The notes: generated by a model not told the origin, from the sequence alone. A DNA stretch of 64,000 nt from Variovorax davisae (GCF_030316845.1 NZ_JASZYS010000001.1:434001-498000); one strand, 5' to 3'; positions 25,639 to 34,947 are shown, numbered from the stretch's first letter. Translations and numbers: made by a program.

Positions 25639-26802
25639 TCAGCGCAGGATCCGGCCCTCCTTGGTGATGCTGATCAGGTCGATGCTGCGCCCGGGGTCGC
25701 GCAGGCCGGGGCGCAGGTTGATGCGGAAGCCGCCGACGTCGTAGTCCGTCATGCCGGCCATCGCGCGCTGCAGGGTGGCGGGGGTGTAGGCCTTGCCGGC
25801 GCGGCGCACGGCCTCGGCCGCGGCCTTGGTGGCGATGAAGCCCTCGAGGCCCTCGTACGAAGGCGCCTGGTCCGAGTTCTCGATCGCCGCCAGGTATTCC
25901 TTGACGATCGGGATCGCCGACGGGCGCGGCGAAGGCACGACCTGCGAAATCACGATCCCGCCGATGTCCTTGCCCAGTTCCGCGTAGAGCGGATCGATGC
26001 CGACGATCGAGAACGCCGTGAAGCTGCCGGCGTAGCCGGTCTTGCGCAGCCGCCGGATCACGTCGGCGGTGGTGCTCGAGAGCGACACCAGCACGATGGC
26101 CTGCGGCGACTGCTTCTGGACCGCGGCCAGCGCCGATTCGAGCTTGTCGCCGCTGGCCGGCACCAGGGCGCTCGCCACCAGCGGCGCCAGCTTCAGATCG
26201 GACATCGCCTGCTGCACCGCCGCCAAGCCGGCCCGGCCCATGGCGTCGTCGTCGCCGATCAGCGCGATGCGGGTCTGGCCGACCGTTTCGCACTGGCGCA
26301 CGATCTTGTAGGCCTCGTCCGCCATGCTGGGCCGGACGTGGAACACGTTGGGATGCGCGGTGCCGCGCAGGTTGTCGGCCGCCGCGAAGGGCGCGAACAG
26401 GACGCTGCCCTGCTTGGCCGCGACCGCCGCCCCGGCGTCGCTGCTGGCGGTGCCGACGAAGCCGAACAGCATGTCGGCCTTGTTCGCGTCGAGCAGCGTG
26501 CGGGCGTTGGCCGCGGCGCGGGTCGCGTCGTAGCCATCGTCCAGCTGCACCAGCTTCAGCTGGATCCCGCTGGCGGCGTTGCTGTCGTTGAATTCGGTCG
26601 CGTAGAGCCGCGCGCCGGCCGCGAAGGCCAGTCCGATCTCGCTGGCCGCGCCGGTCAGGGGCACCGATTGGCCGAGGACCACGGTGCGCGCCCCTGGCGC
26701 AGGCGCGCGCGGCGCCGTCTGGGCCTGGCTGCCGGCGGCCAGGCCGCCCAGCAGCAGCGCGGCGCCCGTGTTCGCCAGCCAGGTCCTGCGAGTCAGCATC
26801 AT
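25639..26802 (-). CDS. ABC transporter substrate-binding protein, branched-chain amino acid (LivK/HAAT) type
   Basis: A 387-residue type I periplasmic binding protein. The N-terminus L-T-R-R-T-W-L-A-N-T-G plus hydrophobic stretch is a signal peptide that looks Tat-like (twin Arg), with cleavage near S-Q-A-Q. The mature part shows V-V-L-G-Q-S-V-P-L-T-G-A-A and Q-L-D-D-G-Y-D, as in LivK-like proteins that bind amino acids, amides or aromatic acids. No permease or ATPase genes accompany it. ATG 26802 has AAGG upstream; ATG 26799 is equivalent. A 22-bp perfect dyad lies 14 nt upstream of the start (26816-26837). Confidence 0.92.
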   Translation of the reverse strand: MMLTRRTWLANTGAALLLGGLAAGSQAQTAPRAPAPGARTVVLGQSVPLTGAASEIGLAFAAGARLYATEFNDSNAASGIQLKLVQLDDGYDATRAAANARTLLDANKADMLFGFVGTASSDAGAAVAAKQGSVLFAPFAAADNLRGTAHPNVFHVRPSMADEAYKIVRQCETVGQTRIALIGDDDAMGRAGLAAVQQAMSDLKLAPLVASALVPASGDKLESALAAVQKQSPQAIVLVSLSSTTADVIRRLRKTGYAGSFTAFSIVGIDPLYAELGKDIGGIVISQVVPSPRPSAIPIVKEYLAAIENSDQAPSYEGLEGFIATKAAAEAVRRAGKAYTPATLQRAMAGMTDYDVGGFRINLRPGLRDPGRSIDLISITKEGRILR

Positions 26803-26815
26803 TGGAAGCCTTTCA

Positions 26816-26837
26816 CTACATTTATTGAAAAATGTAG
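26816..26837. promoter_or_regulatory. Perfect 8-bp-arm dyad upstream of the LivK-like gene
   Basis: CTACATTT and AAATGTAG flank a 6-nt loop, 14 nt before the start of the minus-strand binding-protein gene and just 5' of its ribosome-binding site. It may be an operator or a hairpin in the 5' leader. The surrounding 26803-27021 region is AT-rich compared with neighbouring genes. Confidence 0.45.
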
Positions 26838-27021
26838 CAACTTTGGTACCTCCGACGAAGGCATTAAGTCACGTTGAGGTGGCCACGGGCGCCGGATGGG
26901 CCGCCGGTGGGCCCGTGATGGCTTCCAAAATTGTTAACTTTTGTATTTGAGTTGTGGCTTTTTGCACAGCGGCCCAGCGCTGTCCGCTGGCAACATCCTG
27001 GCTGTGCCGGAATGGCTCCGG

Positions 27022-27468
27022 ATGGATCACATGAAGCAAACGTCAACTGAAATCGCACTGCTGGAAAGCGCACTGCTGGCCATCGAGAAAGTGCTGGCCC
27101 ACGCCGACAGCGAACTCCACGGCACCCTCTACCTCGGGCCCACCGCCAACCTGCCGCTGGAGGCGCTGCGCACCGCGTCGCAGACCGACGAGCAGCGATT
27201 CCGCGCCAGTGCCGCCCAGACCGCGGCCAACATCTGCCTCAGTTCGGCGGCCGCCCTGGTCGACGTCAGCCAGGCGCTGCTGAACCGCCGCAGCGACCGT
27301 TCCGACCCGGAACTGGAGCGCGAGTGGCAGGCCCTCATCACCCACACCAAGATCGCGAGCCGCTCGGCCTACCGTGCCGCGCTCATCATGGCGGCGCAGA
27401 GAAACGTGCTGCAGGCGCAGGGCGTCGAGCCCGCGCCGGCGGGCCAGTTGCCCAGCCTCGCGCACTGA
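27022..27468 (+). CDS. Hypothetical small helical protein
   Basis: A 148-residue protein I do not recognise. It is predicted from composition to be mostly helical and soluble: L-L-E-S-A-L-L-A-I-E-K-V-L-A-H near residue 15, an Ala/Ser-rich middle (A-A-Q-T-A-A-N-I-C-L-S-S-A-A-A-L) and S-R-S-A-Y-R-A-A-L-I-M-A-A-Q-R near residue 120. No signal peptide, cysteine motif or membrane segment. A TTG start at 26941 would add 27 residues, but ATG 27022 (or 27031) is more credible. It is convergent with trmB, 16 nt apart. Coding status is supported by GC3 bias and a clean ORF only. Confidence 0.6.
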   Translation: MDHMKQTSTEIALLESALLAIEKVLAHADSELHGTLYLGPTANLPLEALRTASQTDEQRFRASAAQTAANICLSSAAALVDVSQALLNRRSDRSDPELEREWQALITHTKIASRSAYRAALIMAAQRNVLQAQGVEPAPAGQLPSLAH

Positions 27469-27484
27469 AGACCGGCGACGTCGT

Positions 27485-28237
27485 TCAGCGGCGTTCGAAC
27501 ACCACGTCCCACACGCCGTGGCCCAGCTTGAGGCCACGGTTCTCGAACTTGGTCAGCGGCCGGTAGTCCGGCTTGGGCGCATAGCCGGCGGCGCTGTTGC
27601 GCAGCAGCGGCTCGCCCGACAGCACCTCGAGCATCTGCTCGGCGTAGGGCTGCCAGTCGGTCGCGCAGTGCAGGTAGCCGCCGGGCGCCAGCCGGTCGGC
27701 CAGCTTGCGCACGAAAGGCGGCTGGATCAGGCGGCGCTTGTTGTGCCGGGTCTTGTGCCACGGGTCGGGAAAGAACACGTGCACCCCCGCCAGCGAGGCC
27801 GGCGGCAGCATGTGGTCGAGCACGTCGACCGCGTCGTGGGCGCAGATGCGAATGTTCTGCAGCTGCTGCTCGCCGATGCGCTTGAGCAGCGCGCCGACGC
27901 CGGGCTCGTGCACCTCGCAGCAGAGGAAGTTCTTCTCGGGCATCAGGGCCGCGATGTGCGCCGTGGCCTCGCCCATGCCGAAGCCGATCTCGAGCACGGT
28001 CGGGGCCTGGCGGCCGAAGGCGGCGGCGAAGTCGAGCGGCTCGGCGCGATAGGACAGCAGGAATTGCGGGCCGAACTGCTCGTAGGCGCGGGCCTGGCCC
28101 TCGGTGGTGCGGCCGCCGCGCTTGACGAAGCTCTTCAGCCGGCGGTGCAGCGGATGGGCCTCGCCGGTGGGTTTGTCGCCCGCGGGCGGATCGGCCGGCG
28201 GGTCGGTGGGGAGGTGGGTGGGGGAAGGGGAGGTCAC
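27485..28237 (-). CDS. trmB: tRNA (guanine-N7-)-methyltransferase
   Basis: Methylates G46 of tRNA using S-adenosylmethionine. The 250-residue protein has a Pro-rich N-terminal tail, the SAM motif [10 protein letters not shown] near residue 90, and the TrmB signature [15 protein letters not shown] near residue 165, followed by T-D-W. I choose the GTG at 28237 because it overlaps the gluQ stop as GTGA, the same coupling style seen elsewhere in this window. ATG 28264 would extend into gluQ. A TACAAT box lies 8 nt upstream of the GTG inside gluQ. Confidence 0.93.
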   Translation of the reverse strand: MTSPSPTHLPTDPPADPPAGDKPTGEAHPLHRRLKSFVKRGGRTTEGQARAYEQFGPQFLLSYRAEPLDFAAAFGRQAPTVLEIGFGMGEATAHIAALMPEKNFLCCEVHEPGVGALLKRIGEQQLQNIRICAHDAVDVLDHMLPPASLAGVHVFFPDPWHKTRHNKRRLIQPPFVRKLADRLAPGGYLHCATDWQPYAEQMLEVLSGEPLLRNSAAGYAPKPDYRPLTKFENRGLKLGHGVWDVVFERR

Positions 28238-29148
28238 GGCGGCGGATTGTAGAGACCGCGCCATTCGACCACCCAGGCGGCGAGGGCTTCGGACAGCGTC
28301 GCCGCGCCCTCCGGCTGCAGGCCGAGCACCCGCGCCGCCGCCTGCAGGGCGGCCAGCGCCTCGGCCGGCGTGCCGGTCGCCAGAGGGGCCGCGCCGTTCT
28401 GCTTGGACAGCTTGTCGCCGTCGGCGGCCAGCACCAGGGGCGCGTGCAGGTAGCTCGGCGTCGGCAGGCCGAGCGCGCGCTGCAGCAGGATCTGGCGCGC
28501 CGTGTTGTCCGCCAGGTCGGCGCCCCGCACGACGTCGGTCACGCCCTGGTCGGCGTCGTCGACCACCACCGCCAGCTGGTAGGCCCAGGGTCCGTCGGCG
28601 CGGCGCAGCACGAAATCGCCGACTTCGTCCCCGACCGCCTGCTGCTGGGGGCCCAGGCGCCGGTCGTGCCACCGCAGCAGCCCGGGTGGCTGCGAGGCCT
28701 CGAAGCGCGATGCCGCGAAGCGCCAGGCGCGCGCCGGCTTGCCGTGCAGGCCATCGCGGCAGGTGCCGGGATAGACCCGTTCGCCGTGGCGGGCGTGCGG
28801 CGTGCCGCGCGCGGCCAGTGCGAGGTCGATGTCCTTGCGCGAGCAGCCGCAGGGATAGGCCAGCCGCCCGGCCGCCAGCCGGTCGAGCGCCTCCTGGTAG
28901 AGGCCGGTGCGGCGGGTCTGCCATTGCGGCGGGGCATCGGGCCGCATGCCGCAGGCGGCCAACTGCGCGAGGATGCGCTGGTCCATGCCGGGCAGGCAGC
29001 GCTCGGTGTCGGCATCCTCGATGCGCACCAGCCAGCGTGCCTGCGGGCCGCGGGCCCGGACGTCGAGCCAGCTGGCGAGTGCCGCGACCAGCGAGCCGGC
29101 ATGCAGCGGCCCGGTGGGCGAAGGCGCGAAACGGCCGATCCGGCGCAT
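28234..29148 (-). CDS. gluQ: Glutamyl-Q tRNA(Asp) synthetase
   Basis: Attaches glutamate to queuosine at position 34 of tRNA-Asp. The 304-residue protein is a GluRS catalytic core lacking the anticodon-binding domain. The HIGH-like region reads [14 protein letters not shown] near residue 7, a zinc-type set is visible in Y-P-C-G-C-S-R-K and Y-P-G-T-C-R, and the KMSKS-like loop is K-L-S-K-Q-N-G. The stop overlaps the trmB GTG by 4 nt. The renalase-like gene lies 16 nt downstream on the other side of its start. Confidence 0.95.
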   Translation of the reverse strand: MRRIGRFAPSPTGPLHAGSLVAALASWLDVRARGPQARWLVRIEDADTERCLPGMDQRILAQLAACGMRPDAPPQWQTRRTGLYQEALDRLAAGRLAYPCGCSRKDIDLALAARGTPHARHGERVYPGTCRDGLHGKPARAWRFAASRFEASQPPGLLRWHDRRLGPQQQAVGDEVGDFVLRRADGPWAYQLAVVVDDADQGVTDVVRGADLADNTARQILLQRALGLPTPSYLHAPLVLAADGDKLSKQNGAAPLATGTPAEALAALQAAARVLGLQPEGAATLSEALAAWVVEWRGLYNPPP

Positions 29149-29164
29149 CGGTCCGGGGAGCGGA

Positions 29165-30235
29165 TCAGGCCAGCTTGAGCGCCAGCGTCAGGCCCGAGAG
29201 GAAGGCGTCCTCGACCCGGTGGCCGGTGCACCAGTCGCCGGCGATGCCGATGCGGGCCTTGGCGTCCCACAGGTGCGGCTTGCCCACCGGCACCTGGGTC
29301 TGCGCCTCGGGCCAGCAGCGGGCCTGGGCGTGCGAAGGCTCGGCGCGGATGCCGGTGATCTCGGCGAAGGCGCGCAGCAGCTTGGCCTCGACCCGCGCGG
29401 CATCGTCGCGCAGGTGCTCCTGCGACCAGGCGGCGCTGGCCTGCAAGGTCCAGCGCTCGATCGGGTCGCGCCCGGGCTTGGACGATTCGCGCGCCAGCCA
29501 GGCCACGCGATGGTGGGTGCTGCGGGCGGCGTTCCATTGCGGACCCAGGTGCGACAGCGTCGGCTGGTTGGCCTGGGGGAAGGCGATCATCAGCGTCCAG
29601 CAGGGCGCGATGCGAACCGCCTCGATCCGGCGGCTGAGCTCGGCCGACAGTCCGCCGTCGCCCAGCAGCGCGCGGGCCCGCGCCGGCGGCACCGCCAGCA
29701 GCACGGCGTCGAATCCGGAATAGACATGCTGCGAATCGTCGGCACCGGCCGTGCGCAGCTGCCAGCGCCGGCCGTCGAGGGCGTCGCGCTCGATCTGCGT
29801 CACCTGGGTGCGCGTCACGAGCGCGTCGCCGAGCGGCGCCGCCCAGTGGGCGACCAGCGCATCCATGCCGGGCTGGGCGACGAAATGCGGTTCGCGCGCC
29901 GGCAGGGCGGCTTCGGCGACGCGGCCATGGGCGTCGAGCACGCGCACCAGGTTGGCGCTCCAGGGCTTGCAGATCTGGGGGGTGGTTTCCAGCACCCGCG
30001 CGAAGCGCGGATCGCGCACCGTGAAGTACTGGGCGCCGCTGTCGAAGCGGCCGAAGGGCGTGGACTCGCTCGCCATGCGGCCGCCGACGGCGGCTTCGCG
30101 TTCGAACACGGTCACGCGGTGGCCGGCCTGCAGCAGCGTTCGGGCACAGGCCACGCCGGCGATGCCGGCGCCGATGACGGCGTAGTGGCGGGAGGCGGGG
30201 GATCGGTGGCGGTCGGCGTCGGGGCGCAGTGTCAT
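29165..30235 (-). CDS. Renalase-like FAD/NAD(P)-dependent oxidoreductase
   Basis: A 356-residue flavoprotein. FAD-binding G-A-G-I-A-G at residues 22-27 is followed by [12 protein letters not shown] and [10 protein letters not shown], the pattern of the amine-oxidase/renalase branch; a G-D-W-C-T-G motif close to the C-terminus contacts FAD. Bacterial renalase-like enzymes oxidise isomeric dihydro-NAD(P)H forms; that activity here is inference. ATG 30235 is used; the first 15 or so residues are not part of the fold, so a shorter start is possible. It lies between gluQ and the LysR gene, all on minus. Confidence 0.82.
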   Translation of the reverse strand: MTLRPDADRHRSPASRHYAVIGAGIAGVACARTLLQAGHRVTVFEREAAVGGRMASESTPFGRFDSGAQYFTVRDPRFARVLETTPQICKPWSANLVRVLDAHGRVAEAALPAREPHFVAQPGMDALVAHWAAPLGDALVTRTQVTQIERDALDGRRWQLRTAGADDSQHVYSGFDAVLLAVPPARARALLGDGGLSAELSRRIEAVRIAPCWTLMIAFPQANQPTLSHLGPQWNAARSTHHRVAWLARESSKPGRDPIERWTLQASAAWSQEHLRDDAARVEAKLLRAFAEITGIRAEPSHAQARCWPEAQTQVPVGKPHLWDAKARIGIAGDWCTGHRVEDAFLSGLTLALKLA

Positions 30236-30277
30236 GGCAGTCTCTCGGTTGTTGCCATGTGACTCTAACCGGGTTGG

Positions 30278-31231
30278 CTAGCGCCCACGGTGGCGTTCGA
30301 GCAGGGCGCGGCGCGTGCCTTCGTTGTCGAAGCGCTCCAGCCACCACTGCATCGCGCGGCCGGGGCTGCCGGCGCTGCGCACCCGCCAGGCGCAGTGCAT
30401 GGTCGCGACCGGCAGCACCCGCTCGGTCTTGCGTTCGACCAGGTGGCCGGCCTCGATGCACGGGCGTGCCATCGGCTCCGGCAGGAAGCCGCCGCCCAGC
30501 CCGTGCAGTTGGGCCGCCAGCTTGGCCTGCATGGTCGGCACCGTGAGCACGTCCTGGCCGCCGACCAGGTTGACCGTCATGCTCGGGCCCGCGCGCGCCG
30601 AGTCGGCCGCGGCCACCGCGCGATGCTGGCGCAGCACCTCGTCGCTGAGCGGCTCCGGCAGCCGGGCCAGCGGATGGTGCGGCGCCACCGCGTAGACGAA
30701 GAACAGCTGGCCCAGTGGCCGGCTGCGGATGCCGGTGGCGGTGAAGGCCAGGCTGGCGGCATCGAGCACCGCGCCGACGGCGAGGTCGGCCTCGCCGCTG
30801 GTCAGGGCCTCGATGGTGCCGAGCAGGGTCTCGTCGCGCAGCTTGAGCCGCGTCGGCGGCTCCAGGGCGTAGAAGGCGCTGACCAGGTCGAGCAGCGGAT
30901 CGCGCGCGATCACGCTGTCGACCGCGATCGTCAGCATCGGCTCCCAGCCGGTGGCGATGCGCTTGACCCGGTTGGCGACCGCGTCGATCTCGCCCAGCAG
31001 GCGGGACGATTCGCGCAGCAGCTCGACGCCGGCCTCCGTCACCTGCGCCTGGCGTCCGCTGCGGTCGAACAGCAGCACGTCGAGCGCGTCCTCGATCAGC
31101 CGCACCCGGTAGCTCAGGGCGCTCGGCACCAGGTTCAGGGAGCGGGCGGCAGCGGCGAAGCTGCCGGTGCTGGCCACGGTCTGGAGCATGGCCAGGGCAT
31201 CCGGCGTCAGCACGTCACGGGCGGTAGGCAT
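30278..31231 (-). CDS. LysR-family transcriptional regulator
   Basis: A 317-residue LTTR. The N-terminal winged HTH (about residues 10-68) reads A-M-L-Q-T-V-A-S-T-G-S-F-A-A-A-A-R-S-L, then L-V-P-S-A-L-S-Y-R-V. The C-terminal domain is the usual type 2 periplasmic-binding-like effector fold. It is divergent from the pirin-DoxX-flavodoxin-pirin operon. The 146-bp gap contains a perfect 9-bp-arm dyad with a T-N11-A core (31240-31262), a textbook LTTR position. The effector is unknown. Confidence 0.94.
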   Translation of the reverse strand: MPTARDVLTPDALAMLQTVASTGSFAAAARSLNLVPSALSYRVRLIEDALDVLLFDRSGRQAQVTEAGVELLRESSRLLGEIDAVANRVKRIATGWEPMLTIAVDSVIARDPLLDLVSAFYALEPPTRLKLRDETLLGTIEALTSGEADLAVGAVLDAASLAFTATGIRSRPLGQLFFVYAVAPHHPLARLPEPLSDEVLRQHRAVAAADSARAGPSMTVNLVGGQDVLTVPTMQAKLAAQLHGLGGGFLPEPMARPCIEAGHLVERKTERVLPVATMHCAWRVRSAGSPGRAMQWWLERFDNEGTRRALLERHRGR

Positions 31232-31239
31232 CGGGCTCG

Positions 31240-31262
31240 ATCATTCAAAAAAATTGAATGAT
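31240..31262. promoter_or_regulatory. LysR-type operator candidate (perfect dyad with A5 centre)
   Basis: ATCATTCAA and TTGAATGAT are perfect inverted repeats around five adenines; the inner part fits the LTTR T-N11-A motif. It begins 9 nt before the LysR start codon on the minus strand and 115 nt upstream of the pirin gene on plus, so one site could serve autorepression and activation of the divergent operon. Confidence 0.65.
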
Positions 31263-31376
31263 GCCATCAAAGCCGGACGCTTTCAGGGCCGGGCGCGAAC
31301 CCTAAAGTCGGTACATCCGCTGCGCACAGGGCGCGGCATTTCGGAAGGCCCTCCACGAGAGGGCAGGAGTTCGACG

Positions 31377-32078
31377 ATGTTGCAGGTTCGCAAATCCCAG
31401 GAACGCGGTTACGCCGATCACGGCTGGCTGCGCTCCTTCCACAGCTTCTCGTTCGCGGGTTACTACGATCCGGCCCACATGGGCTTCGGCAACCTGCGCG
31501 TGATCAACGAGGACCGGGTCGCCGCCGGGGCCGGCTTCGGCACCCATGGCCACAAGGACATGGAGATCATCAGCTACGTCCTGTCCGGCGAGCTGGCGCA
31601 CAAGGACAGCATGGGCAACGTGGAGTCGATCCCGCCCGGCGACGTCCAGCGCATGAGCGCCGGCCGCGGCGTGATGCACAGCGAGTTCAACCACAAGGCC
31701 GACCAGACCACGCACTTCCTGCAGATCTGGATCGAGCCGAACGTGCGCGGCATCGCGCCGGGCTACGAGCAGAAGACCTTCCCGGCCGAGGAGAAGCGCG
31801 GCAAGTTGCGGCTGGTCGCATCGCCCGACGGCGCCGAGGGTTCGGTGCTGGTGCATGCGGACGCGCGGCTTTTCGCCGGCCTGCTCGACGGCGACGAACA
31901 AGCCAGCCTGGCGCTGGACCCGAAGCGCAAGAGCTACGTGCACCTGGTGCGCGGCGAACTCGAAGCCAATGGCACGAAGCTCGCTACCGGTGATGCGGCC
32001 TTGCTCGAAGGCGAAAGCCAGTTGACGCTCGGCGCCGCGAAGGATGCCGAAGTGCTCGTGTTCGATCTTGCAGCCTGA
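31377..32078 (+). CDS. Pirin family protein (YhhW/quercetinase-like)
   Basis: A 233-residue bicupin of the pirin family. The N-terminal motif F-H-S-F-S-F-A-G-Y-Y is followed by metal-ligand candidates in T-H-G-H-K-D-M-E-I and V-M-H-S-E-F-N (three His and one Glu), the set that binds Fe/Ni in YhhW. Known members cleave quercetin with O2 or act as redox-sensitive co-regulators. GCAGGAG precedes the ATG. First gene of a four-gene operon (pirin, DoxX, flavodoxin-like, pirin) facing the LysR regulator. Confidence 0.94.
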   Translation: MLQVRKSQERGYADHGWLRSFHSFSFAGYYDPAHMGFGNLRVINEDRVAAGAGFGTHGHKDMEIISYVLSGELAHKDSMGNVESIPPGDVQRMSAGRGVMHSEFNHKADQTTHFLQIWIEPNVRGIAPGYEQKTFPAEEKRGKLRLVASPDGAEGSVLVHADARLFAGLLDGDEQASLALDPKRKSYVHLVRGELEANGTKLATGDAALLEGESQLTLGAAKDAEVLVFDLAA

Positions 32079-32114
32079 AACCCATCGTTTTTTCAACCTA
32101 GAGGAGTCCATCCC

Positions 32115-32552
32115 ATGTCCACCACCACCGCCCCCTACGCCGCCGCGCCCAGCGCCGGCGCCACGCAAGATTCGCTCGCGCTGCTCGGCCGGGTGCTGAT
32201 CGCCTTGCTGTTCGTGCCGGCCGGCTTCGGCAAGATCGGCGGCTTCGCCGGCGTCGTCGGCTACATCGGCGCCGTCGGCCTGCCGTTGCCGCAACTCGGC
32301 GCGGTGATCGCGATCGTCGTGGAGCTCGGTCTCGGCCTGCTGCTGCTGGTCGGCTACAAGACGCGCATCGTGTCGATCGTGCTGGCTGTGTTCACGGTCG
32401 CGACGGCGGTGTTCTTCCACAACTTCTGGGCCATGCCCGCCGACAAGGCGTACGTGAACCAGCTGATGTTCTTCAAGAACATCGCCATCGCCGGTGGCCT
32501 GCTGGCGATCGCCGCCCTCGGCGCCGGCCGCTTCTCGATCGACAGGAAGTAA
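32115..32552 (+). CDS. DoxX family membrane protein
   Basis: A 145-residue inner-membrane protein with about four hydrophobic segments (near residues 25-45, 55-78, 80-100 and 112-135). L-G-R-V-L-I-A-L-L-F-V-P-A-G-F-G-K-I and the later F-H-N-F-W motif are typical of DoxX/YphA-type proteins, which are linked to thiol and quinone redox balance in some bacteria. GAGGAG lies ahead of the ATG. It sits 36 nt after the first pirin and before the flavodoxin-like gene, consistent with a small redox-stress operon. Confidence 0.92.
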   Translation: MSTTTAPYAAAPSAGATQDSLALLGRVLIALLFVPAGFGKIGGFAGVVGYIGAVGLPLPQLGAVIAIVVELGLGLLLLVGYKTRIVSIVLAVFTVATAVFFHNFWAMPADKAYVNQLMFFKNIAIAGGLLAIAALGAGRFSIDRK

Positions 32553-32601
32553 CCGGGCTTTTGCGTACGATGCGCCATTGTTTTCTTCCAGGAAGTCATC
32601 G

Positions 32602-33153
32602 ATGGCGGACATCGTCGTAGTGTTTCATTCGGGCTATGGCCACACGCAGCGCATCGCGCAGGCGGTGGCCGACGGCGCCGAGGCCCACATGCTGGCGATC
32701 GACGCCGACGGCAACCTCCCGGCCCACGGCTGGGCGCTGCTGGCGGCGGCCGATGCGATCATCATGGGCGCGCCCACCTACATGGGCGGGCCGAGCTGGC
32801 AGTTCAAGAAGTTCGCCGATGCCTCCTCCAAGGTCTGGTTCGTCCAGGGCTGGAAGGACAAGCTCTTCGCCGGCTTCAGCAACAGCGCCGCCATGAACGG
32901 CGACAAGGACGCCACGCTCACCTACCTCTGGCATCTGGCGATGCAGCACAGCGGGCTGTGGGTCAGCCTCGGGATCATGCCGAGCAACGACAAGGCGGCG
33001 ACGCGCGACTCGCTCAACTACGTCGGCGGCTACAACGGCCTGCTGACGACCTCGCCGACGGATGCGAGCCCGGCCGAAATGGCCCGTGGCGACTTCGACA
33101 CCGCGCGTGCATTCGGCGAGCGCATAGCGGAAGTGGCAAGATCGCGGGCCTGA
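32602..33153 (+). CDS. Flavodoxin-family NAD(P)H:quinone oxidoreductase (WrbA-like)
   Basis: A 183-residue flavodoxin-fold protein. The FMN phosphate loop reads V-F-H-S-G-Y-G-H-T-Q-R (residues 6-16), the second flavin loop G-A-P-T-Y-M-G-G-P-S-W-Q-F-K-K, and the third is N-Y-V-G-G-Y-N-G. The pattern matches WrbA/NAD(P)H:quinone reductases that give two-electron reduction of quinones. In operon with DoxX and two pirins, which supports a quinone-detoxifying role. ATG 32602 follows an AGGAAG ribosome-binding site. Confidence 0.9.
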   Translation: MADIVVVFHSGYGHTQRIAQAVADGAEAHMLAIDADGNLPAHGWALLAAADAIIMGAPTYMGGPSWQFKKFADASSKVWFVQGWKDKLFAGFSNSAAMNGDKDATLTYLWHLAMQHSGLWVSLGIMPSNDKAATRDSLNYVGGYNGLLTTSPTDASPAEMARGDFDTARAFGERIAEVARSRA

Positions 33154-33181
33154 TCCCGCAACCGCCCCACGGAGAACCCCG

Positions 33182-34096
33182 ATGACCGCACCGCTTCTGC
33201 TTCAACCCCACGACAAGGACCTGGGCGGCGGCTTCAAGGTGCGGCGGCTGCTGCCGGCGGCGAAGCAGCGCTCGGTCGGCCCCTTCGTCTTCTTCGATCA
33301 TTTCGGACCGGCCACCGAGACCCCGGGCTCCGAGCACGACGTGCGCCCGCATCCGCACATCGGCCTGGCCACCGTCACCTATCTCTTCGAGGGCGCGATG
33401 ATGCACCGCGACAGCCTCGGCAGCGTGCAGGAGATCCGCCCCGGCGCGATCAACTGGATGACCGCCGGGCGCGGCATCGTGCACTCCGAGCGCAAGCCCG
33501 AGGCCTTGCGCGAAGCCACCTACGTGAACCACGGCCTGCAGCTGTGGGTCGCTCTGCCGCAGGCCCACGAGGAGGTCGAGCCCAGCTTCGCGCACACCGC
33601 GGCGGCCGACATCCCGGCGCTGGACGTGCAGGGAGTGCCGGTCCGGGTCCTGGTCGGCGAGGCCTTCGGCGTGCGTTCGCCGGTGGCGACCCTCTCGCAA
33701 ACCCTCTACCTCGACATCACGCTGCCGGCCGGCGGGCGGCTCGAATTGCCGGCGCTGGCGCCCCAACTCGCGGTCTACCCGGTGGATGGCGACATCACGC
33801 TCGATGGCGAGCCGGTCGCGCAGCACCGGATGGCGATGCTGCCCGAAGGGCAGGGCGGCGTGCTGGCCGCACAGGGCCCGGTGCGGCTGGTGGTGATCGG
33901 CGGCGAGCCGCTCGACGGGCCGCGCTTCATCACCTGGAACTTCGTCTCGAGCCGGCGCGAGCGCATCCTGGAAGCCGGCGCCGACTGGGCCGCCCAGCGC
34001 ATGGGCCAGGTGCCCGGCGAAACCGAATTCATTCCGCTGCCCGGGCATCCGTTCCAGGTGCAGCAGGCCGCAGACACCGGCACGACGCCGGTCTGA
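33182..34096 (+). CDS. Second pirin family protein
   Basis: A 304-residue pirin with both cupin domains. Ligand candidates are in R-P-H-P-H-I-G-L-A-T-V and I-V-H-S-E-R (three His, one Glu); the C-terminal half has the pirin_C R-V-L-V-G-E-A-F-G pattern. It is longer than and distinct from the pirin at 31377 (233 residues), so the two are not a recent tandem duplication. GGAGAA precedes the ATG; 28 nt after the flavodoxin-like gene. Convergent with trhO, 3 nt apart. Confidence 0.93.
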   Translation: MTAPLLLQPHDKDLGGGFKVRRLLPAAKQRSVGPFVFFDHFGPATETPGSEHDVRPHPHIGLATVTYLFEGAMMHRDSLGSVQEIRPGAINWMTAGRGIVHSERKPEALREATYVNHGLQLWVALPQAHEEVEPSFAHTAAADIPALDVQGVPVRVLVGEAFGVRSPVATLSQTLYLDITLPAGGRLELPALAPQLAVYPVDGDITLDGEPVAQHRMAMLPEGQGGVLAAQGPVRLVVIGGEPLDGPRFITWNFVSSRRERILEAGADWAAQRMGQVPGETEFIPLPGHPFQVQQAADTGTTPV

Positions 34097-34099
34097 GCC

Positions 34100-34885
34100 T
34101 CAGCCTTTTCGCGCCAGGTCCGGATCTTCGGGCGCTCGCGCGCTGGCCCGGTTCGAACGCGCGCTCAGGTCCGGCGCCAGCGATTCGCGGCCGTCGAAGA
34201 CGAAGCACTCGCCGTGGTAGTGGGCGCCGCCGACCTGTTCGAAATACTTGAGGATCCCGCCTTCGAGCTGCAGCACGTCGGCCACGCCGGCTTCGCGCAT
34301 CAGGATCGCGGCCTTCTCGCAGCGGATGCCGCCGGTGCAGAAGCTGACCACGGTCTTGCCGGCCAGTTCGTCGGCGTGCTTGTGCAGTGCCTTGGGGAAT
34401 TCGGTGAACTTGCCGATCCGCCAGTCGATCGCGCCGTCGAAGGTGCCGTGGTCGACCTCGAAGGCATTGCGGGTGTCGAGCAGCGCGACCGGCTTGCCGG
34501 CATCGTCGTGCCCCTGGTCGAGCCAGCGCTTGAGGGTCGGCGCATCGACCCCGGGCGCCCGGCCGGCCGCCGGCTGGATCGCCGGGTGGTCCATCCGGAT
34601 GATCTCGCGCTTGAGCTTGACCAGCATGCGCCGGAACGGCTGCGCCTGCGACCAGCTTTCCTTGGCTTCGAGGTCGGCAAAGCGCGGATCGGCGCGCAAC
34701 TCGTCGAGGAAGGTGCGGACGTGGTCCTTTTCCCCGGCGAGGAAGAGGTTGATGCCCTCGGGCGCGAGCAGGACGGTGCCCTTGAGGGCGAGCGCATGGG
34801 TGCGGGCCCGCAGCTGCTCGCGCAGCTCGGCGCCGTCGGCGATGCCGACGAACTTGTAAGCCGCGATATTCAGTATTTCTTGCAC
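34100..34885 (-). CDS. trhO: tRNA uridine(34) hydroxylase, rhodanese domain
   Basis: Makes 5-hydroxyuridine at tRNA position 34 in an O2-dependent reaction (YceA/TrhO family). The 261-residue protein has an N-terminal acylphosphatase-like domain ([17 protein letters not shown]) and a rhodanese domain whose active loop is C183-T-G-G-I-R-C. I take GTG 34885, the start of the conserved region; ATG 34915 would add ten poorly conserved residues. The TACAAT box (34894-34899, minus) ends 8 nt before the GTG, suggesting a nearly leaderless mRNA. Divergent from dnaE. Confidence 0.9.
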   Translation of the reverse strand: MQEILNIAAYKFVGIADGAELREQLRARTHALALKGTVLLAPEGINLFLAGEKDHVRTFLDELRADPRFADLEAKESWSQAQPFRRMLVKLKREIIRMDHPAIQPAAGRAPGVDAPTLKRWLDQGHDDAGKPVALLDTRNAFEVDHGTFDGAIDWRIGKFTEFPKALHKHADELAGKTVVSFCTGGIRCEKAAILMREAGVADVLQLEGGILKYFEQVGGAHYHGECFVFDGRESLAPDLSARSNRASARAPEDPDLARKG

Positions 34886-34893
34886 GGGGCGCG

Positions 34894-34941
34894 ATTGTAG
34901 GGATGCCCGCATCACATCGTGGAGGCGGCGTTTTCTACAAT
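34894..34941. promoter_or_regulatory. Back-to-back -10 elements of trhO and dnaE
   Basis: ATTGTAG (34894-34900) and CTACAAT (34935-34941) are inverted copies, giving a TACAAT -10 box on each strand. Each ends 6 to 8 nt before the chosen start codon, so transcription would begin at or next to the first codon of both genes. No good -35 match is visible at 17-18 bp from either box. Confidence 0.5.
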
Positions 34942-34947
34942 GGCCGG

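Noticed and set aside
31377..34096. Tandem duplication of pirin genes
   Set aside because: The two pirins differ in length (233 and 304 residues) and show no close similarity in the stretches I compared, so recent duplication is unlikely.
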